Below are positions 22,401 to 32,884 of a stretch of DNA of 64,000 nt, piece by piece. A program made the translations under genes and the position numbers. The stretch is taken from the NCBI GenBank assembly GCA_964017235.1, contig OZ024929.1, positions 23,805,464 to 23,869,463 on the forward strand, given 5' to 3'. Numbering within the stretch: the first letter of the stretch is position 1; every line of letters starts with the position of its first letter. This stretch comes from Sabellastarte sp. h YS-2021. Taxonomy: Eukaryota > Annelida > Polychaeta > Sabellida > Sabellidae. The notes under the pieces were generated by a model. It was not told where the DNA came from. It ran no database searches and saw nothing but the letters and a program-made list of their open reading frames with translations.

Positions 22401-25400
22401 TCTTTACTTGTACAGGCCCTATCATTTGACATTTCTGGAATTCGGATCCTGGTTTCAGTGTTTTGGGGTTCAATTCTGAGCCTAGGGTCTCCATTTTTAG
22501 CCTTTCTCCACCTTCAATTTTGGAGGTTGGGGGTTTACGGCTTCTGGGGAGGACTTTGTCTTCCACCTTTTGGAGATCCATTTCACTGTTACTGGTTTCC
22601 TACATTCCAATTTTATGTCAATTGGTCATTTGGTTTCTCAGTCCATTTTTAGTCCTTTGGCCTCTTTTGTGCCTAGGCTTCAGTCTAATCAGACTGTTTT
22701 ACTGGGATTACCTTCTCAAGACCATTCATGTTCAGGGTCCCTTAGAAGAGTTTATCAGTTGAATCCAACTGATTTTGCTACTTCCTTAACACTACTCCAT
22801 TCATTTTCTAAATCTAGAAAAATTTTGTTTGGGGTTTGGTGGAAATCTTCTGTTACTCAACAGCTATTGTGTTTTCACCATTTTTTAGATCTGACGATCA
22901 ATGGGCACATTTCCCTTTTGGGTATGTTGGGGGTTCCTCTGTCTACAGTTTACCTTTAGACAGACTTCAGGAACCCTATTCCAACTTTTTGGTGCCAGTC
23001 TGTTGGACTATATGGGTGCTTAGGACTTCATCCTTTAATCTTCTCCACAGAAGATTTTCAAGCTTCCTGTCTAACAGAATTAGGGAATAAATTTGACTGC
23101 TCTTTCCTTTTGATCAGTCTTATTTTTCTCTAAGTCAACCACTTTTCCCAGGCTTAGAAGTTCCTTCATGAGGCCAGATACTTACTTTCTGTCACTCATT
23201 CATTTTGGGATCTTCTTATTCTAAGTTTTGTAGGTTGGGTAATTACCCAATTTTCCTTCTAAAACTTAGTTTTGCCAGGTACAAATCCTCTTCAGAGGGT
23301 TTTTTGGGTTGACTTGCTCAGGTTTCCGGACCTGGGATCTAGCATGATGGGGTTCTTAAGACCTTCTCTTCCCTAGGTAGAGTTCCTCTGCTATTAGGGG
23401 AGATCTGAGATGGACCTTAGGGTCCTTATTTCTGTGGGATTTTTTCCTTCAGTCCTGTTTTGTTGATCACTTATTCAAGTTGATTGACAAGGCAATACTT
23501 TCTCAGTGGTCTTTTTCATCCACCATTCTTTGGACATCTGTTCAATGGGTCTTCTAGCTCCATTTTAGCTGGTTGATCTATGGCCCTTTTTCAGCCATCT
23601 TTGCACTTTGTTTTGAGAGATTTCTTCATCCATTTCCCTCACTTGTGCTTAGTCACTTGGTAGGGTAAATTGGTCCTTTTTTGGTCTTATGCTGTTTCTT
23701 GTGGTGTCTCTCTTGGGAGACCATTTCTTCTCACATATAACAGTATAAGCAGAAGCTTTTCATGTGGCCCTTACTCAAGGTGCCTCTTTTAAGCTATCTG
23801 CATTAGCCTCTTGAGGCACACCAATTAAGACCTTTTTCCTCCCATCCAGGGAGTTTTCTCTCTAACTTAGTGCTTTTACGATGTGGTTCCTTTCCAGGTT
23901 CCAACATTCTGATGGTGGAATGCCTTCCAGAGGTAGAGGCTCAGCCTCAACCTCTATTATGGTGTCCTTCAGGAGATAAGAGTGTTGTTTTACTCAAATT
24001 TTCACTCTTACTTCCAGATCCCTCCACTTGCCAGTGGGAGGTCAACTGATTCCAGTGGTCTCTCAGATTCCACTTTCCTGATTCTTTCAGCTCTTCTCCA
24101 CAGAAGAATGCTGTTCTTTGTCATTCAGTCTCACATTGTCTGTTCACATGAGCAGTTCAAGTATCATGAGCTCCTGTTTTCCTGATTTTTCAGGTCATTA
24201 TCCTTGACAAAGTTATACTGGAAACCACAATTAGATTTATATCTTTTCCTGGTTTTCCAGACTATCAGGATGCAACTTATCAGTTGATCATTTTCTCAAT
24301 TGGCCAGTGGACCACTTCTCTTCCTCAATTTGCCTCCTTTCTCTCCTTTGGCTCCTTTGGTTCACTCTTGCTCATAGTTTTGCTTTTGAGCAAGGTGTAC
24401 CACTTTGTGGCAATGCCTTATGGTCTAGCCACTAGCCTTTCAGGATTTACTTCCTTAGTCAAGGAAGTAAGGAAAGTTGGCTTTGAGGTTGGGCATCTCA
24501 GTGCACATGTGACTACAAATTGGCTCATTAGAGCCAATAGTTGTCAGAGGCTCTTTTTTCAACTCTATTGGAGTTGACTTTCATCTTGGAGTGGTTATTA
24601 GCAGGAAGTATTTAGATCTGTTTCTTTAACAGGTCTCCTTCCTGGGTCAGGTTCTTAACCTGTTTCCTAATTACCTCTCCAACTGGGCTCCTTATTTCTT
24701 TTGGCTTCCACTTGGAAGCCGCTTCTTCAAGGTCCCTACACATGACACTTCTTCTGTGTCATCTCAGGACACTGGATTTTCCATTCCTTGATCCTTCTAT
24801 GAAGTTTCATTCAAGATGGTACTATCCTGGGAACTATGTCTTTGCATACCTCCCTTTAATTCCCTAGTTTTTACATCTACTTTCATGGATGTTTCACTGC
24901 AGGGTTTGGGAGTTCTTTGTGCTCTGTGGACCACCTTAGGTCTATTTTTGATGTAGCAGTCCAGTCTGTTCATCAGTTCTAGAGCTCATAGCTTTCCTTT
25001 TTGCTCAGACATTTGTTCCTGTATTATCCTTTCATCAAAGGATCATCCTTTCAGCCTCAAACAACTCAGATGTCTTGTTCTCAAGACATATGTTCCTCAT
25101 TTGTCCTTTCTTTAAGGGATTCTTCAGATAGTCCAGGTAACACTGTTGTCTGGGCTTTCTTTATATCAAGACAGCTTCCACTCTGGGGACATGTGTATTT
25201 TGGCATCTTTTGCCATTATTTTTACAAGAACAAGTCAGTTCTTCCACCTACTCATGTTCCAGGGGCATGAATCCTTGGCAGACCATCTCTGGAGGTCTTT
25301 TCTCACCTTTCATATAAGGTGGCCCCTCAATTCTTGGATCTTCAGATGGTAGTCTCAGACTTCTCATCTTATTTAGATCTCTTTTGTCATGGATTCAGTC

Positions 25401-28400
25401 ACAAGCTGCTCTTGCATGTGCCTCCTGTGCTAGATCCTTAGGCTCTGGCAACAGATGCCCTGGAGTGCTTTGGTCCGGAGTACTTGTTTTACTCCTTCCC
25501 TCCTTCAGCTCTTTGTCCTCTATGGCCAGGAAGTTAATCAACTTTCAGAGCTGTACCAATCTTCTTGCAGCCTTTCTTGGCAAGTGCCAAGTTTTTGGCC
25601 TCAAGATCTCCTTTAAGAAAGCCATTGGCTCTTCCTCTTATTCTTCTATAACAAGCTCATCTAGAGTTTTGTTATTTATTTTTATGGAGTTCCTTTCTTC
25701 AAGCTTTCTGGCTGAAGTCTCCTTTAAGAAGAATTTTCACAGGAGGGGTCTTGGAGGATTTTTATCCTCCATAACTGTCTATGAAGCAATGTGGAACTGC
25801 TTCAAAAACTTGTGAGAAACATGGCCACTCTGCCATGCTTCAACTGTCCCATTTATTGCTGTTTGTTCCTTTTAAGGAATTATCTTTCAGACAATAGGGA
25901 TACAGGTCAACTCTCTCCAGGTACTACTTGAAGTTGGGTTCTTATAGGGAGCTTGGAAGTCTCTTTTAGAGCTTCTTCAAGTCCACAGTAAGGGTAGTCG
26001 TCACCTACTTTTTGGTACTTAAACCTTGGTTCTGCAGGCTCTTACCAAGGCTCCTCTTGAACCCTGTTTCCTTGCTGAGCCAAGTTTTTCACATATTAGA
26101 CAGTCTTTCTTACTCCCTTTCTTTCGGAAGGAGAAGGAGTGATTTTGATTCCTTTATTTAAAGGTTTTCTCTCACTCTCTAGGGATGGCCTAAGTCATCC
26201 TTAAGTCAGATCTTACTTTCCTGGCTTAAGCCAGTTATCTTCAGAAGACTCTTCCTGCTTTGACTTTTTGTCTTTGGTCAGGATGACTTAGAAGACCTCT
26301 CCTTTTTTACAGTCAGATTCCTAAGATACTATCTATCTAGCTATTCTGACTTTCTTAGAAGGATTTCTTCTTGGTCTGTCTTCTGGAGTCCAAGAGGGTG
26401 ATATTGCTGCTCAGACAATATCTTTTTGGATAGCATTTTATCCTTTATTCCCTCAATCTCTGTTCCACAGAGAATGCATCTCTTCATGGTGTCAGGGCTC
26501 ATCATGGCAGGGCACAGGCTGCTTCCTGGTCCTTTAGGGGTGGAATCCCACTCCTAGTCAACATGAGATCCTGCACTTGGAAGAGCCATTCCACTTTTAC
26601 ATCCTTCTATTTTAGGAATGTAGCTCTCAAGAAGGGGGATTCCTCTTAGAATCCTTGCACTTCACTTATTTGCCTTCAGAGATGTTGTTCTTAAGAATCT
26701 CTTATGATTTCTTAAGTGGAGTGGACATCCTTTTCCACTCAGCCATTTCTCTCCTACTTAAATTCCTCAATTTAAGTCCATCTGAAACTTTTAGTTTCAG
26801 AAAAAGGGGGGTGGCATTTCCCTTTTAGGGAATCTATTCTTCATCTCTATTTTCACAACCGTGCTTCTTAGTGCCTCTGGGCATGTTTCCATTCTGAGCA
26901 CAGGGCATACTCATGCCTTCTCCTTTGAGCTGACCTAATAGGGTGTAGACAGCAGTGTTGAAGTTAGTGCAGTGGTTAATGCTACTCACTTATCTCACTC
27001 GAGTTATTGCTTCAGCACAGAGGTTTTGGGTTCAATTGCATTGCACTAGGAAGTATCCTTTTGTAGCAATTTAACCTTAGGGTGGTTTTCCTCAGGCTGT
27101 CTTTTTCCCACCATCCTTCCATGTGGGCATTCAACCCAAGTGTTTTCATATGGTATAGTATATTTACATTTTTATGAAATAAAATTTCATATTTTTAAAT
27201 GTAAAATGCATTTTTATGAATAAAAATGTATATACTTACCATATGAAAACAGCAAATCACCCTCCCGCCTGCCCCGCTTTTAAAGACCTTTTTCCAGCAT
27301 TTATGTTTATTCACAAAAAGAATGAACTATTTCTGTATTACTGCGCATGGCAGAGTGAATTAGGTCACCAGGGGTCAAAGGTAGCAAGTATATAGGTTTA
27401 AAGAGGGTTTCCCCTCATATTTTTAAATTCTATGTACGGTGTACGTGGCGGTCACCGAACGCCAAGCCACGCCTAACCCAAGTGTTTTCATATGGTAAGT
27501 ATATACATTTTTATTCATAAAAATGCATTTTACATTTAAAAATATGAAAAATTGTGTGTGACAATATAATTGAATGAATTTTGGTCAATTTTTCTGATAA
27601 CAAAAACTTTAGTGTTCAGTTGATTCAAAAGATTGGAAACACTTAATATGTTTTTGATTCTTGTAGGAAGAACAGTAGTTCGGTTGACAGACAGCAAGCT
27701 ACAACTGATGGGCATCAGTAACAAGCTTCACAGGTAACAGATGGGAAAAGAAATATAAAATTCATCGCAGTATGAGAAATTTTCCAATCAGGAAACACCC
27801 TTGTGTTTATTTGACTTATGTGAAGTTTCTCTAACACATTTGGAGATTTTTTGATGCAATGCAGAATTGACTAAAAGTGCGAATATTTTGGCATACTTTT
27901 AAAGGAGGCCACCAGTGGTGAATTTCATAATTTTTGTAAGAGTCATCCTCTGAGATGAAATCCATATGTTCATAATCCTAAATCAAACAAAAAAAAATTA
28001 AATATCTCAACTAAAGTCAATTGTAGGTGCTTCAGTTACTAGGTCAAAATTTTTTATCATAATAAATTATTAAATTGTGTGAATCTCTACAGTAGGAAAC
28101 ATGAGATTTACCACAAAGGAATGTCCTTCATTTTACAGTGAATTATGAGACACTACAATTCTAATAATATTTGTGATTTTTCTGACATGTACAGTTTGGT
28201 TCTTTTCACTTCAGGATACAGTGTGGCCACTGCGGATAATTTCACATGCTGTGGAAAATATTATAGTTACATTTTCTGTCTATGAATTATAATTTAGAGC
28301 CTGTTTGTAAAGTAACATGTTTGGTAAATGTCTTGCATATTAATTAAGCTTGCCTTGAAAAGGGCACTGAATTGTTTTTGGGTCAAGTTTCCCCATTGCT

Positions 28401-31400
28401 GCTAGACTATGGTCTCCCTTTAATATCTCTCTTATTACTGGGCGATTTCTAACCATTTTGTCACTTACAATACCTTTAGGCATATGAACATTTTTCCACA
28501 TGCTTATATGTGCCCTTTGGGCTTTGTCACATGATCAAAATTAAGTTTTTATGGTACACCTCGTTGGCATTGTTGCTCAGCAAAAACTACTTACTGCAGT
28601 TGGGTGTGCTTTTAAATATATGCAATTAATATCAATATCTCACACTGATTAGATTTTGGGAGTAATTAGACCAAATTCAGTGATTTATGGGTGTTCTTCT
28701 TATACCAGGTACCTAAGAAAAATCTAAAATTCTTCAGTACCCCCTATTCTCTCCTTAACTGATGCATTTAGAGCTTTAAAGTCTATTCGAAGGCAATAGG
28801 AAATCATATGTAGAGAGTCTAAAACAATTTACAGATTTAGCCCCTAGCCCTCCATATTGGTCAAACTAGGCTAATAAAATTCCAGTTATAGTCGTCCCCT
28901 GCGCCATCCGGGTGGCGGCATCAGCAGCGGCGGGTATAAAGCTTGTAGGTGTTCCACAGCCTAAAACCCTTCACGGATTTTCACCAAATTTTCAGAGAAT
29001 ATTTACCTCAAGAGGATCTAGAGCTGATTAGGTTTCGGGGGATATCCCGTAACAACTGTTGCCATGGCAACACTTTTAACATTTTTGGGTCTTAAAGATT
29101 GTGGGTGTTCCACAGACTTAAACCCCTGCACAGATTTTCACCAAATTTTCAGGGGATGTTTACCCCAAGAGGATCTAGAGCTGGTTAGGATTTGGGGGGT
29201 ATCCAGTAACAACTGCTGCCATTGCAACACTTTTAAGATTTTCGGGTCTTAAAGATTGTGGGTGTTCCACAGACTAAACCCCTACATGGATTTTCACCAA
29301 ATTTTCAAGGAATGTTTACCCCAAGAGGATCTAGAGCTGCTTAGGTTTTGGGGGGTATCCGGTAACAACTGTTGCCATGGCAACACTTTTAAGATTTTTG
29401 GGTGTTAAAGTTTGTGGGTATTCCACAGACTAAACCCCTGGATGGATTTTCACCAAATTTTCAGAATATGTGTACCCCAAGAGGATCTAGACCTGATTAG
29501 GTTTTGGGGGTATCTGGTAACAACTTTTGCCATGGCAACACTTCTAAGATTTTTGGGTCTTAAAGTTTGTGGGTGTTCCACAGCCTAAACCTCTGCACGG
29601 ATTTTCACCAAATTTTCAGGATATGTTTGTCCCAAGAGGATCTAGAGCTCATTAGGTTTTGGGGGGTATTCAGCTACCACTGTTGCCATGGCAACACTTT
29701 TAAGATTTTCGGGTCTTAATGTTTGTGGGTGTTCCAAAGCCTAAACCCCTGCACAGATTTTCACTAAATTTTCAGGATGTGTTTGTCCCAAGAGGATCTA
29801 GAGCTGACTATTTTTTGGGGTATCTGGTGGCAACTGTTGCCATGGCAACACTTTAAATTTGGGGGTCTTAAAGTTTCTTCTAAAATCTTTGATATTTTCT
29901 GTAACTAAAATATTGAAGCTAGCTTCATCAGTTTTGCACAAAATGTAAATGGATATGAAAGCTTGCCTGAGAGTAATTGTGTCCTTGTTTTGGAAACAAA
30001 ATGACCGCCATATCACATCTTTAATACCAAATAGGAGGGTCATCATATCAAAAAAGCCTTATATCTCCCTTATAATTGCTTCTAGGGCTACAAAATATGA
30101 AAACTACTTGTAAGAAATCATGGCCTGTGAATCTTTTGTACAACATCTCGTGGGTTCTCTGTACTTCTTACAACGGAAGTTGTTCATAAGATTTTCCCGA
30201 ATCTCAATGTTGTTTGTCATTTAGCTGTACCTGTGGGCTGGGGTTCTTGCCTGCCAAGACTGGCTATTTTTTTCTTTTGCTGATATCACATGTTTTTCCG
30301 ATCATAAATAAATAATACATAATAATCAAACACACCATTTTGTAGTATCTGTTTCACAGTGTGGTAATTAAAAATAACTTAACAAACCTGCTTCTGTAAT
30401 GATTTTTTCAAAAGGAAATTTTCAACAGTACACTATTTCCTTTTCCCCTTTCTTTAAACTTTAAAACTTGCCGTCTTTCACCTTATTGGGATGCTTTGTT
30501 TTTGTCCACAAAAAGTTTTTTTAGTTTGGTTTAGGTTTGAAGAACAAAAGTGCATTTTTAATTTACTCTTCAAATCATCATAAATCACCGTCACATTTCC
30601 CTTACACTTAACTAAAGAGTGTGACATAATATGTTACAATAAATTTGTGTAATGGGAATTTGCAATTCCCTAAAACTTTACTGGATTTTTTCAAAAATTC
30701 ATTGAATTTATTTTAGAGAATTGGTGGTATGATATGTATTGCATGATACCATTGCTTTAGTTAGCTTACGTTTCATATAGACAAATAGGAATTTGTAACT
30801 GATTTTTCAGTCTTTGTAACACACATACATTTCAGCTGTAACCCACAAGTAGGACTGTCTTTACTACAGTCTGGTTGTTATCATGTGTTATTTCATGTGT
30901 GTTCTTTCTATGTTTAATACTCAATTGCAAGAAGTACAATCTTTCTGTGATATACATATCCAAATGTAGACTGTGATTGTTGTTTACTGTTTTAGGGAAG
31001 ACCTAATGAGACATATTTTAAGACTTAAATTAAAAACTGAAAATCAGGAACTCAAACTGCTCGGCCATTCCAAATGTAAGTACACATGGATTTTTTTACT
31101 TTTGGTTAAATGTTTATAACTCAGTTATTTTTAGTCTTAAAAAAATATCTTTGATATGTATGCTGTGTAAATTGGTTTTCCTCCTCTCATTTGTAGAAGT
31201 TATGGTGTCAGTACTATACACACTATTTGTATGTAATCTGTGCACTGTATTGTTTACTTTAACCACTGGAAAATAATAATAATAATAGAATTTGTTAAGA
31301 TCCTCTTCTGGAATCCAAAAAGGACAGTTCAAAACTAGGCAGTGAGCACCCGCCATTGAGGGGCGACTATGGCGATGGGTATATGCCAGTCAGAATAGGT

Positions 31401-32884
31401 GTGTTATGAGATGGCTCCTGAAACTGGAGATGGCCTGTTGGGATTTGAAAATTAGTGAAAAGCTGTTTCTTTCAAATGGTGCGGCCGTGGTTAAACCACA
31501 CCTGCCTGTTGCCTTTTTGGGATGGATTGATGAAACTGATAGCCCAATTCCATGAGTGAGACTGCTAGACTTGATAAAGGATGACAAATGGGGAGGCTGG
31601 GAGAAATTTTTGGCTTTAAAAGTAAGGGATTTATAGTTGAAAAGAATACAATATGGAATGGAAAGCCAGTGGAGTTTTTCTGGATATAGTGTGACACAAC
31701 GCATTCTGACTAGTCTGTAAACAATGGAGCAGAGAGTATTTAAAACTTTTTGAAATTTAGCAAGACTGACTTTGTTGACCCCATATAGCATGGAGTTACA
31801 GTAGCCTAAGTGCCTACTGACTATAGCATTTGCCAACATAACTACAGTATTGACACTTAGGGATATTACAAATGCAAAACAAATCCCTTAGATGATAGTA
31901 ACAGGCAAAGCAAACCTTAGCTATATTATTATCAATGAGTTTTCTGAGTCAAATGTGAAACCTAGATATTTTACTTTCTCTGCTGGAGAAATAGAGCTTT
32001 TAAAGAATGAGACAGGAAATTTTGGTAGAAGCAACTCTTCTAAATAATTATTTAATACAGAATACAGTAAACTCTGTATTTCTAAAACTTGTGCAATTTA
32101 GTTAATATCATAAGTGGAACTATTTGTCAAGACCCAACAATAAAAATACTGTATTTTCATGTCAGCTGACATTATGGCATCACTCTGCAGTGTATATGTC
32201 CATGTATTCATCTGCGTAAACAACTTTTCCTGCAAAAGTACCAGAGACATGCAGTTTGCTTTAAAAGATATCTTATTTATCAAGGATGAATAGTGTTCAG
32301 ACTGTGCAGATCTTTATGTTCATCTCTTCCCCCAGAGCTGCTAGAAGCAAGGTACCCCCACCCACCCTAAGTGTGAATTTCAATGTACTTTATCATAATT
32401 TTATCATTGACTATTTAAGGGATTTGTCTCTTATCTAGCATATAATTATGTACTAGGCCAAAATCTTTTAGGAAATTATGTGACTGAAATCTTTTGGTGG
32501 GTCTGAGTTGATCTTTTACCCTTTCTTTAAGGTCAAATAGGGTCACTGATATTTTTAAGACCCTGTATCTTTTTATTATTGGTCTAAGAGGTTTGGAATT
32601 TGTTGGGGTTTGGGAAATCACATGCCCTGAATCTTTTTGTTGGTTCATATTTGACCTTTGATCCTCCCTCTGATTCAAATTAGTCATTGAGGGTTGGTTG
32701 TTGCATTTTATTTTTAGTTACGTGGGTTAGCTGTAACCATAACTAAATTCTGTGGATTTTGGAGGTTAAAGTGATGCTGTGTGCGGATTCCACACTGTAT
32801 GTAGGAGTATACACTTTATACCCTGCTGAACTTATAAAATCTGTTACTGTATTTTCAGCTTCTGTGTATGAGAAGACATCTTAG
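19303..32884 (+). CDS. SAMD12: SAMD12/aveugle-like SAM-domain protein, 5 coding exons, 140 residues
   Basis: Coding exons are 19303-19404, 19917-20064, 27667-27733, 30996-31075 and 32859-32884 (stop TAG). All junctions are GT-AG and the phases 0, 1, 2, 1 are continuous. Residues 1-34 are a Ser/Pro-rich leader. After a basic 'PKKKTRTK' stretch a SAM domain runs from about residue 50 to 115: 'WTTDDVIKWMRKHCGQY', then 'HEISGRTVVRLTDSKLQLMG', then 'LMRHILRLKLK'. The HC...Y, 'GR...RLTD.KL..MGI' and trailing helix match vertebrate SAMD12 and insect aveugle, a small adaptor linking CNK/KSR in Ras-Raf signalling; that role is family knowledge. The start is the first of two adjacent ATGs; an upstream 5'UTR exon is possible because TTTGCAG precedes exon 1 at 19284. 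Intron 2 contains a DIRS retrotransposon in the sense direction, intron 3 a satellite array, intron 4 an antisense LINE fragment. Confidence 0.85.
19917..20064 (+). CDS. SAMD12: SAMD12-like exon 2 (first half of SAM domain)
   Basis: Acceptor TTTGAAATAG|GGAGAT, donor AGTG|GTAAAT, 148 nt, leaving phase 1. Carries the basic linker and the SAM helices 1-2 ('WTTDDVIKWMRKHCGQY', 'YAELFKRHEIS'). G+C and codon use are clearly richer than the flanks. Confidence 0.88.
20664..21174. mobile_element. hAT-like MITE in intron 2 (GGGGTGWGACRGGG ends)
   Basis: Inverted ends GGGGTGAGACGGGG and GGGGTGTGACAGGG sit directly inside a 6-bp direct repeat TGCATA (20658-20663 and 21175-21180). Subterminal CCGGT/ACCGG motifs recur on both sides. 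No coding frame. 'AGGGGTG' ends suggest hAT, although hAT duplications are normally 8 bp, so the superfamily is tentative. Confidence 0.6.
21441..21623 (+). repeat. left inverted terminal repeat of the intronic DIRS
   Basis: Begins CCATATGAAAACACTTGGGT. Reverse-complement match to 27313-27495 over 183 bp with a single visible difference (CCATGTGCAG here, CCATGCGCAG there). Confidence 0.9.
21742..22300 (+). promoter_or_regulatory. DIRS leader with repeated CACGTG boxes and a CRE-like site
   Basis: Two diverged copies of a roughly 220-bp segment, both with 'TTATCGCTCATC', a CACGTG box and 'AATATTCATTTCC', are followed by a third partial copy. CACGTGG occurs at 21777-21783, 21997-22003 and 22185-22191, and the palindrome TGACGTCA at 22195-22202. 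The position, just inside the left repeat and before the coding region, is where a DIRS promoter/leader lies. Function is inference from known bHLH-Zip and CREB binding motifs. Confidence 0.45.
22380..24000 (+). pseudogene. DIRS gag-position region, degenerate
   Basis: Occupies the position of gag between leader and RT. No domain was recognised in any frame; the longest frame is about 129 codons. The sequence is pyrimidine-rich with many small inverted repeats. The gag identity rests only on its place in the element. Confidence 0.4.
24020..24640 (+). pseudogene. DIRS reverse transcriptase, broken
   Basis: 'PVGGQLIP' near 24035 corresponds to the 'VGGRL' opening of DIRS pol. 'YHFVAMPYGLATSLSGFTSL' then 'VKEVRKVGFEVGHL' and 'NWLIRANS' near 24400-24545 match the RT block 'F.FTALPFGLATAP..FTK.VKEV' seen in the DIRS at 54752-59873. 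The catalytic YLDD is not preserved ('HLSAHVTTNWLIR'). Upstream RT motifs are unreadable through frameshifts. Confidence 0.75.
24870..25500 (+). pseudogene. DIRS RNase H and connection region, broken
   Basis: Pieces in different frames follow RNase H order: 'MDVSLQGLGVL' (Asp block, about 24890), 'SVLELIAFLFA' (Glu block, about 24975), 'GNTVVWAFFISRQ' (third block with Asp replaced by Gly, about 25135), 'HVPGA' (about 25255). Then the typical DIRS linker 'PPVLDPQALATDALECF' follows near 25415-25470. The order and spacing are right; the reading frame is not open. Confidence 0.7.
25760..26660 (+). pseudogene. DIRS tyrosine recombinase, broken but with catalytic blocks visible
   Basis: The N-terminal SAM-like/core-binding part begins 'VYEAMWNCFKNLCEKHG' (about 25775), then 'GYRSTLSRYYLKLG' after a stop. 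The first catalytic block 'SFGRRRSD' (about 26120) keeps the Arg. The C-terminal blocks are 'HGVRAHHGRAQAASWSF' (HxVR, about 26485) and 'SCTWKSHSTFTSFYF' with the nucleophile Tyr (about 26570-26615). Stop codons and frameshifts prevent a product, but every catalytic box of the family can be located. Confidence 0.78.
26930..27070 (+). repeat. possible tRNA-derived SINE fragment
   Basis: 'AGTGGTTAATGCTAC' resembles a tRNA A box and 'GGTTTTGGGTTCAATTGC' a B box at roughly tRNA spacing, followed by text like SINE bodies. It sits between the recombinase region and the internal complementary region. It could also be part of the DIRS 3' non-coding DNA. Confidence 0.35.
27120..27260 (+). repeat. internal complementary region of the intronic DIRS
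   Basis: Left half equals the reverse complement of about 21414-21460 and right half the reverse complement of about 27480-27550, joined near 27175. This is the DIRS circle-junction template that rebuilds both ends during replication. Confidence 0.85.
27313..27495 (+). repeat. right inverted terminal repeat of the intronic DIRS
   Basis: Inverse of 21441-21623, with one difference over 183 bp. It contains 'GGCGGTCACCGAACGCCAAG' and ends CCAAGTGTTTTCATATGG. Confidence 0.9.
27667..27733 (+). CDS. SAMD12: SAMD12-like exon 3 (SAM core)
   Basis: Acceptor TTCTTGTAG|GAAGAA, donor CACAG|GTAACA, 67 nt; enters at phase 1 and leaves 2 bases. Encodes 'GRTVVRLTDSKLQLMGIS', the most diagnostic SAMD12 block. 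It begins only 116 bases after the DIRS right end. Confidence 0.88.
27734..28889 (+). other. intron 3, first part, no feature seen
   Basis: AT-rich intronic DNA with no recognisable repeat or exon. Confidence 0.4.
28890..29880. repeat. tandem array, 156-bp units x 6 (family S3)
   Basis: Units start near 28945, 29102, 29258, 29414, 29570 and 29726, an almost constant 156-bp step. Landmarks are 'GTTCCACAGACTAAACCCCT', 'GATTTTCACCAAATTTTCAG', 'CCCAAGAGGATCTAGAGCTG' and 'GTTGCCATGGCAAC'. The leader at 28890-28930 has a small hairpin, GCCATCCGGGTGGC. It lies within intron 3. Non-coding. Confidence 0.85.
30050..30260. repeat. single degenerate unit of the 40.0-40.6 kb repeat family (inverse)
   Basis: 'CTTATATCTCCCTTATAATTGC', 'AAATCATGGCCTGTGAATCT' match the reverse complement of units at 40000-40600. 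Remaining DNA to 30995 is plain intron. Confidence 0.5.
30996..31075 (+). CDS. SAMD12: SAMD12-like exon 4 (last SAM helix and tail)
   Basis: Acceptor GTTTTAG|GGAAGA, donor AAAT|GTAAGT, 80 nt. Encodes 'REDLMRHILRLKLK' then 'TENQELKLLGHSK', equivalent to the last SAM helix and short charged tail of SAMD12. Confidence 0.85.
31390..31839 (-). pseudogene. LINE ORF2 C-terminal fragment (149 codons open)
   Basis: Minus-strand open frame with 'NAIVSRHLGYCNSMLYGV', 'LHWLSIPYCILFNYKSLTFK' and the final 'SSFRSHLITHLF', the standard end of a CR1/L2/jockey-type reverse transcriptase protein. 5'-truncated, no RT core, lying antisense in intron 4 of the SAMD12-like gene. A copy of the same type of tail is at 7337-7905. 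Confidence 0.8.

Larger units (their letters stand above)
21412..27550 (+). mobile_element. DIRS retrotransposon (6.1 kb) inside SAMD12 intron 2
   Basis: All DIRS hallmarks are present in order: inverted (not direct) terminal repeats, a gag-sized region, RT, RNase H, a tyrosine recombinase, and an internal complementary region at about 27120-27260. That region is the reverse complement of the left extremity joined to the reverse complement of the right extremity, which fixes the element's ends near 21412 and 27550. No target duplication, as expected for recombinase insertion. The 183-bp terminal repeats differ at one position, but the genes are full of stops and frameshifts. The sense strand is pyrimidine-rich and unusually full of short hairpins. 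It lies in the same orientation as the host gene. Confidence 0.88.

Noticed and set aside
32334-32350. Alternative last exon of the SAMD12-like gene after CTTCCCCCAG
   Set aside because: Splicing there would give TAG at once; the acceptor at 32858 gives a longer in-frame tail, so it is preferred, though a minor isoform is not excluded.
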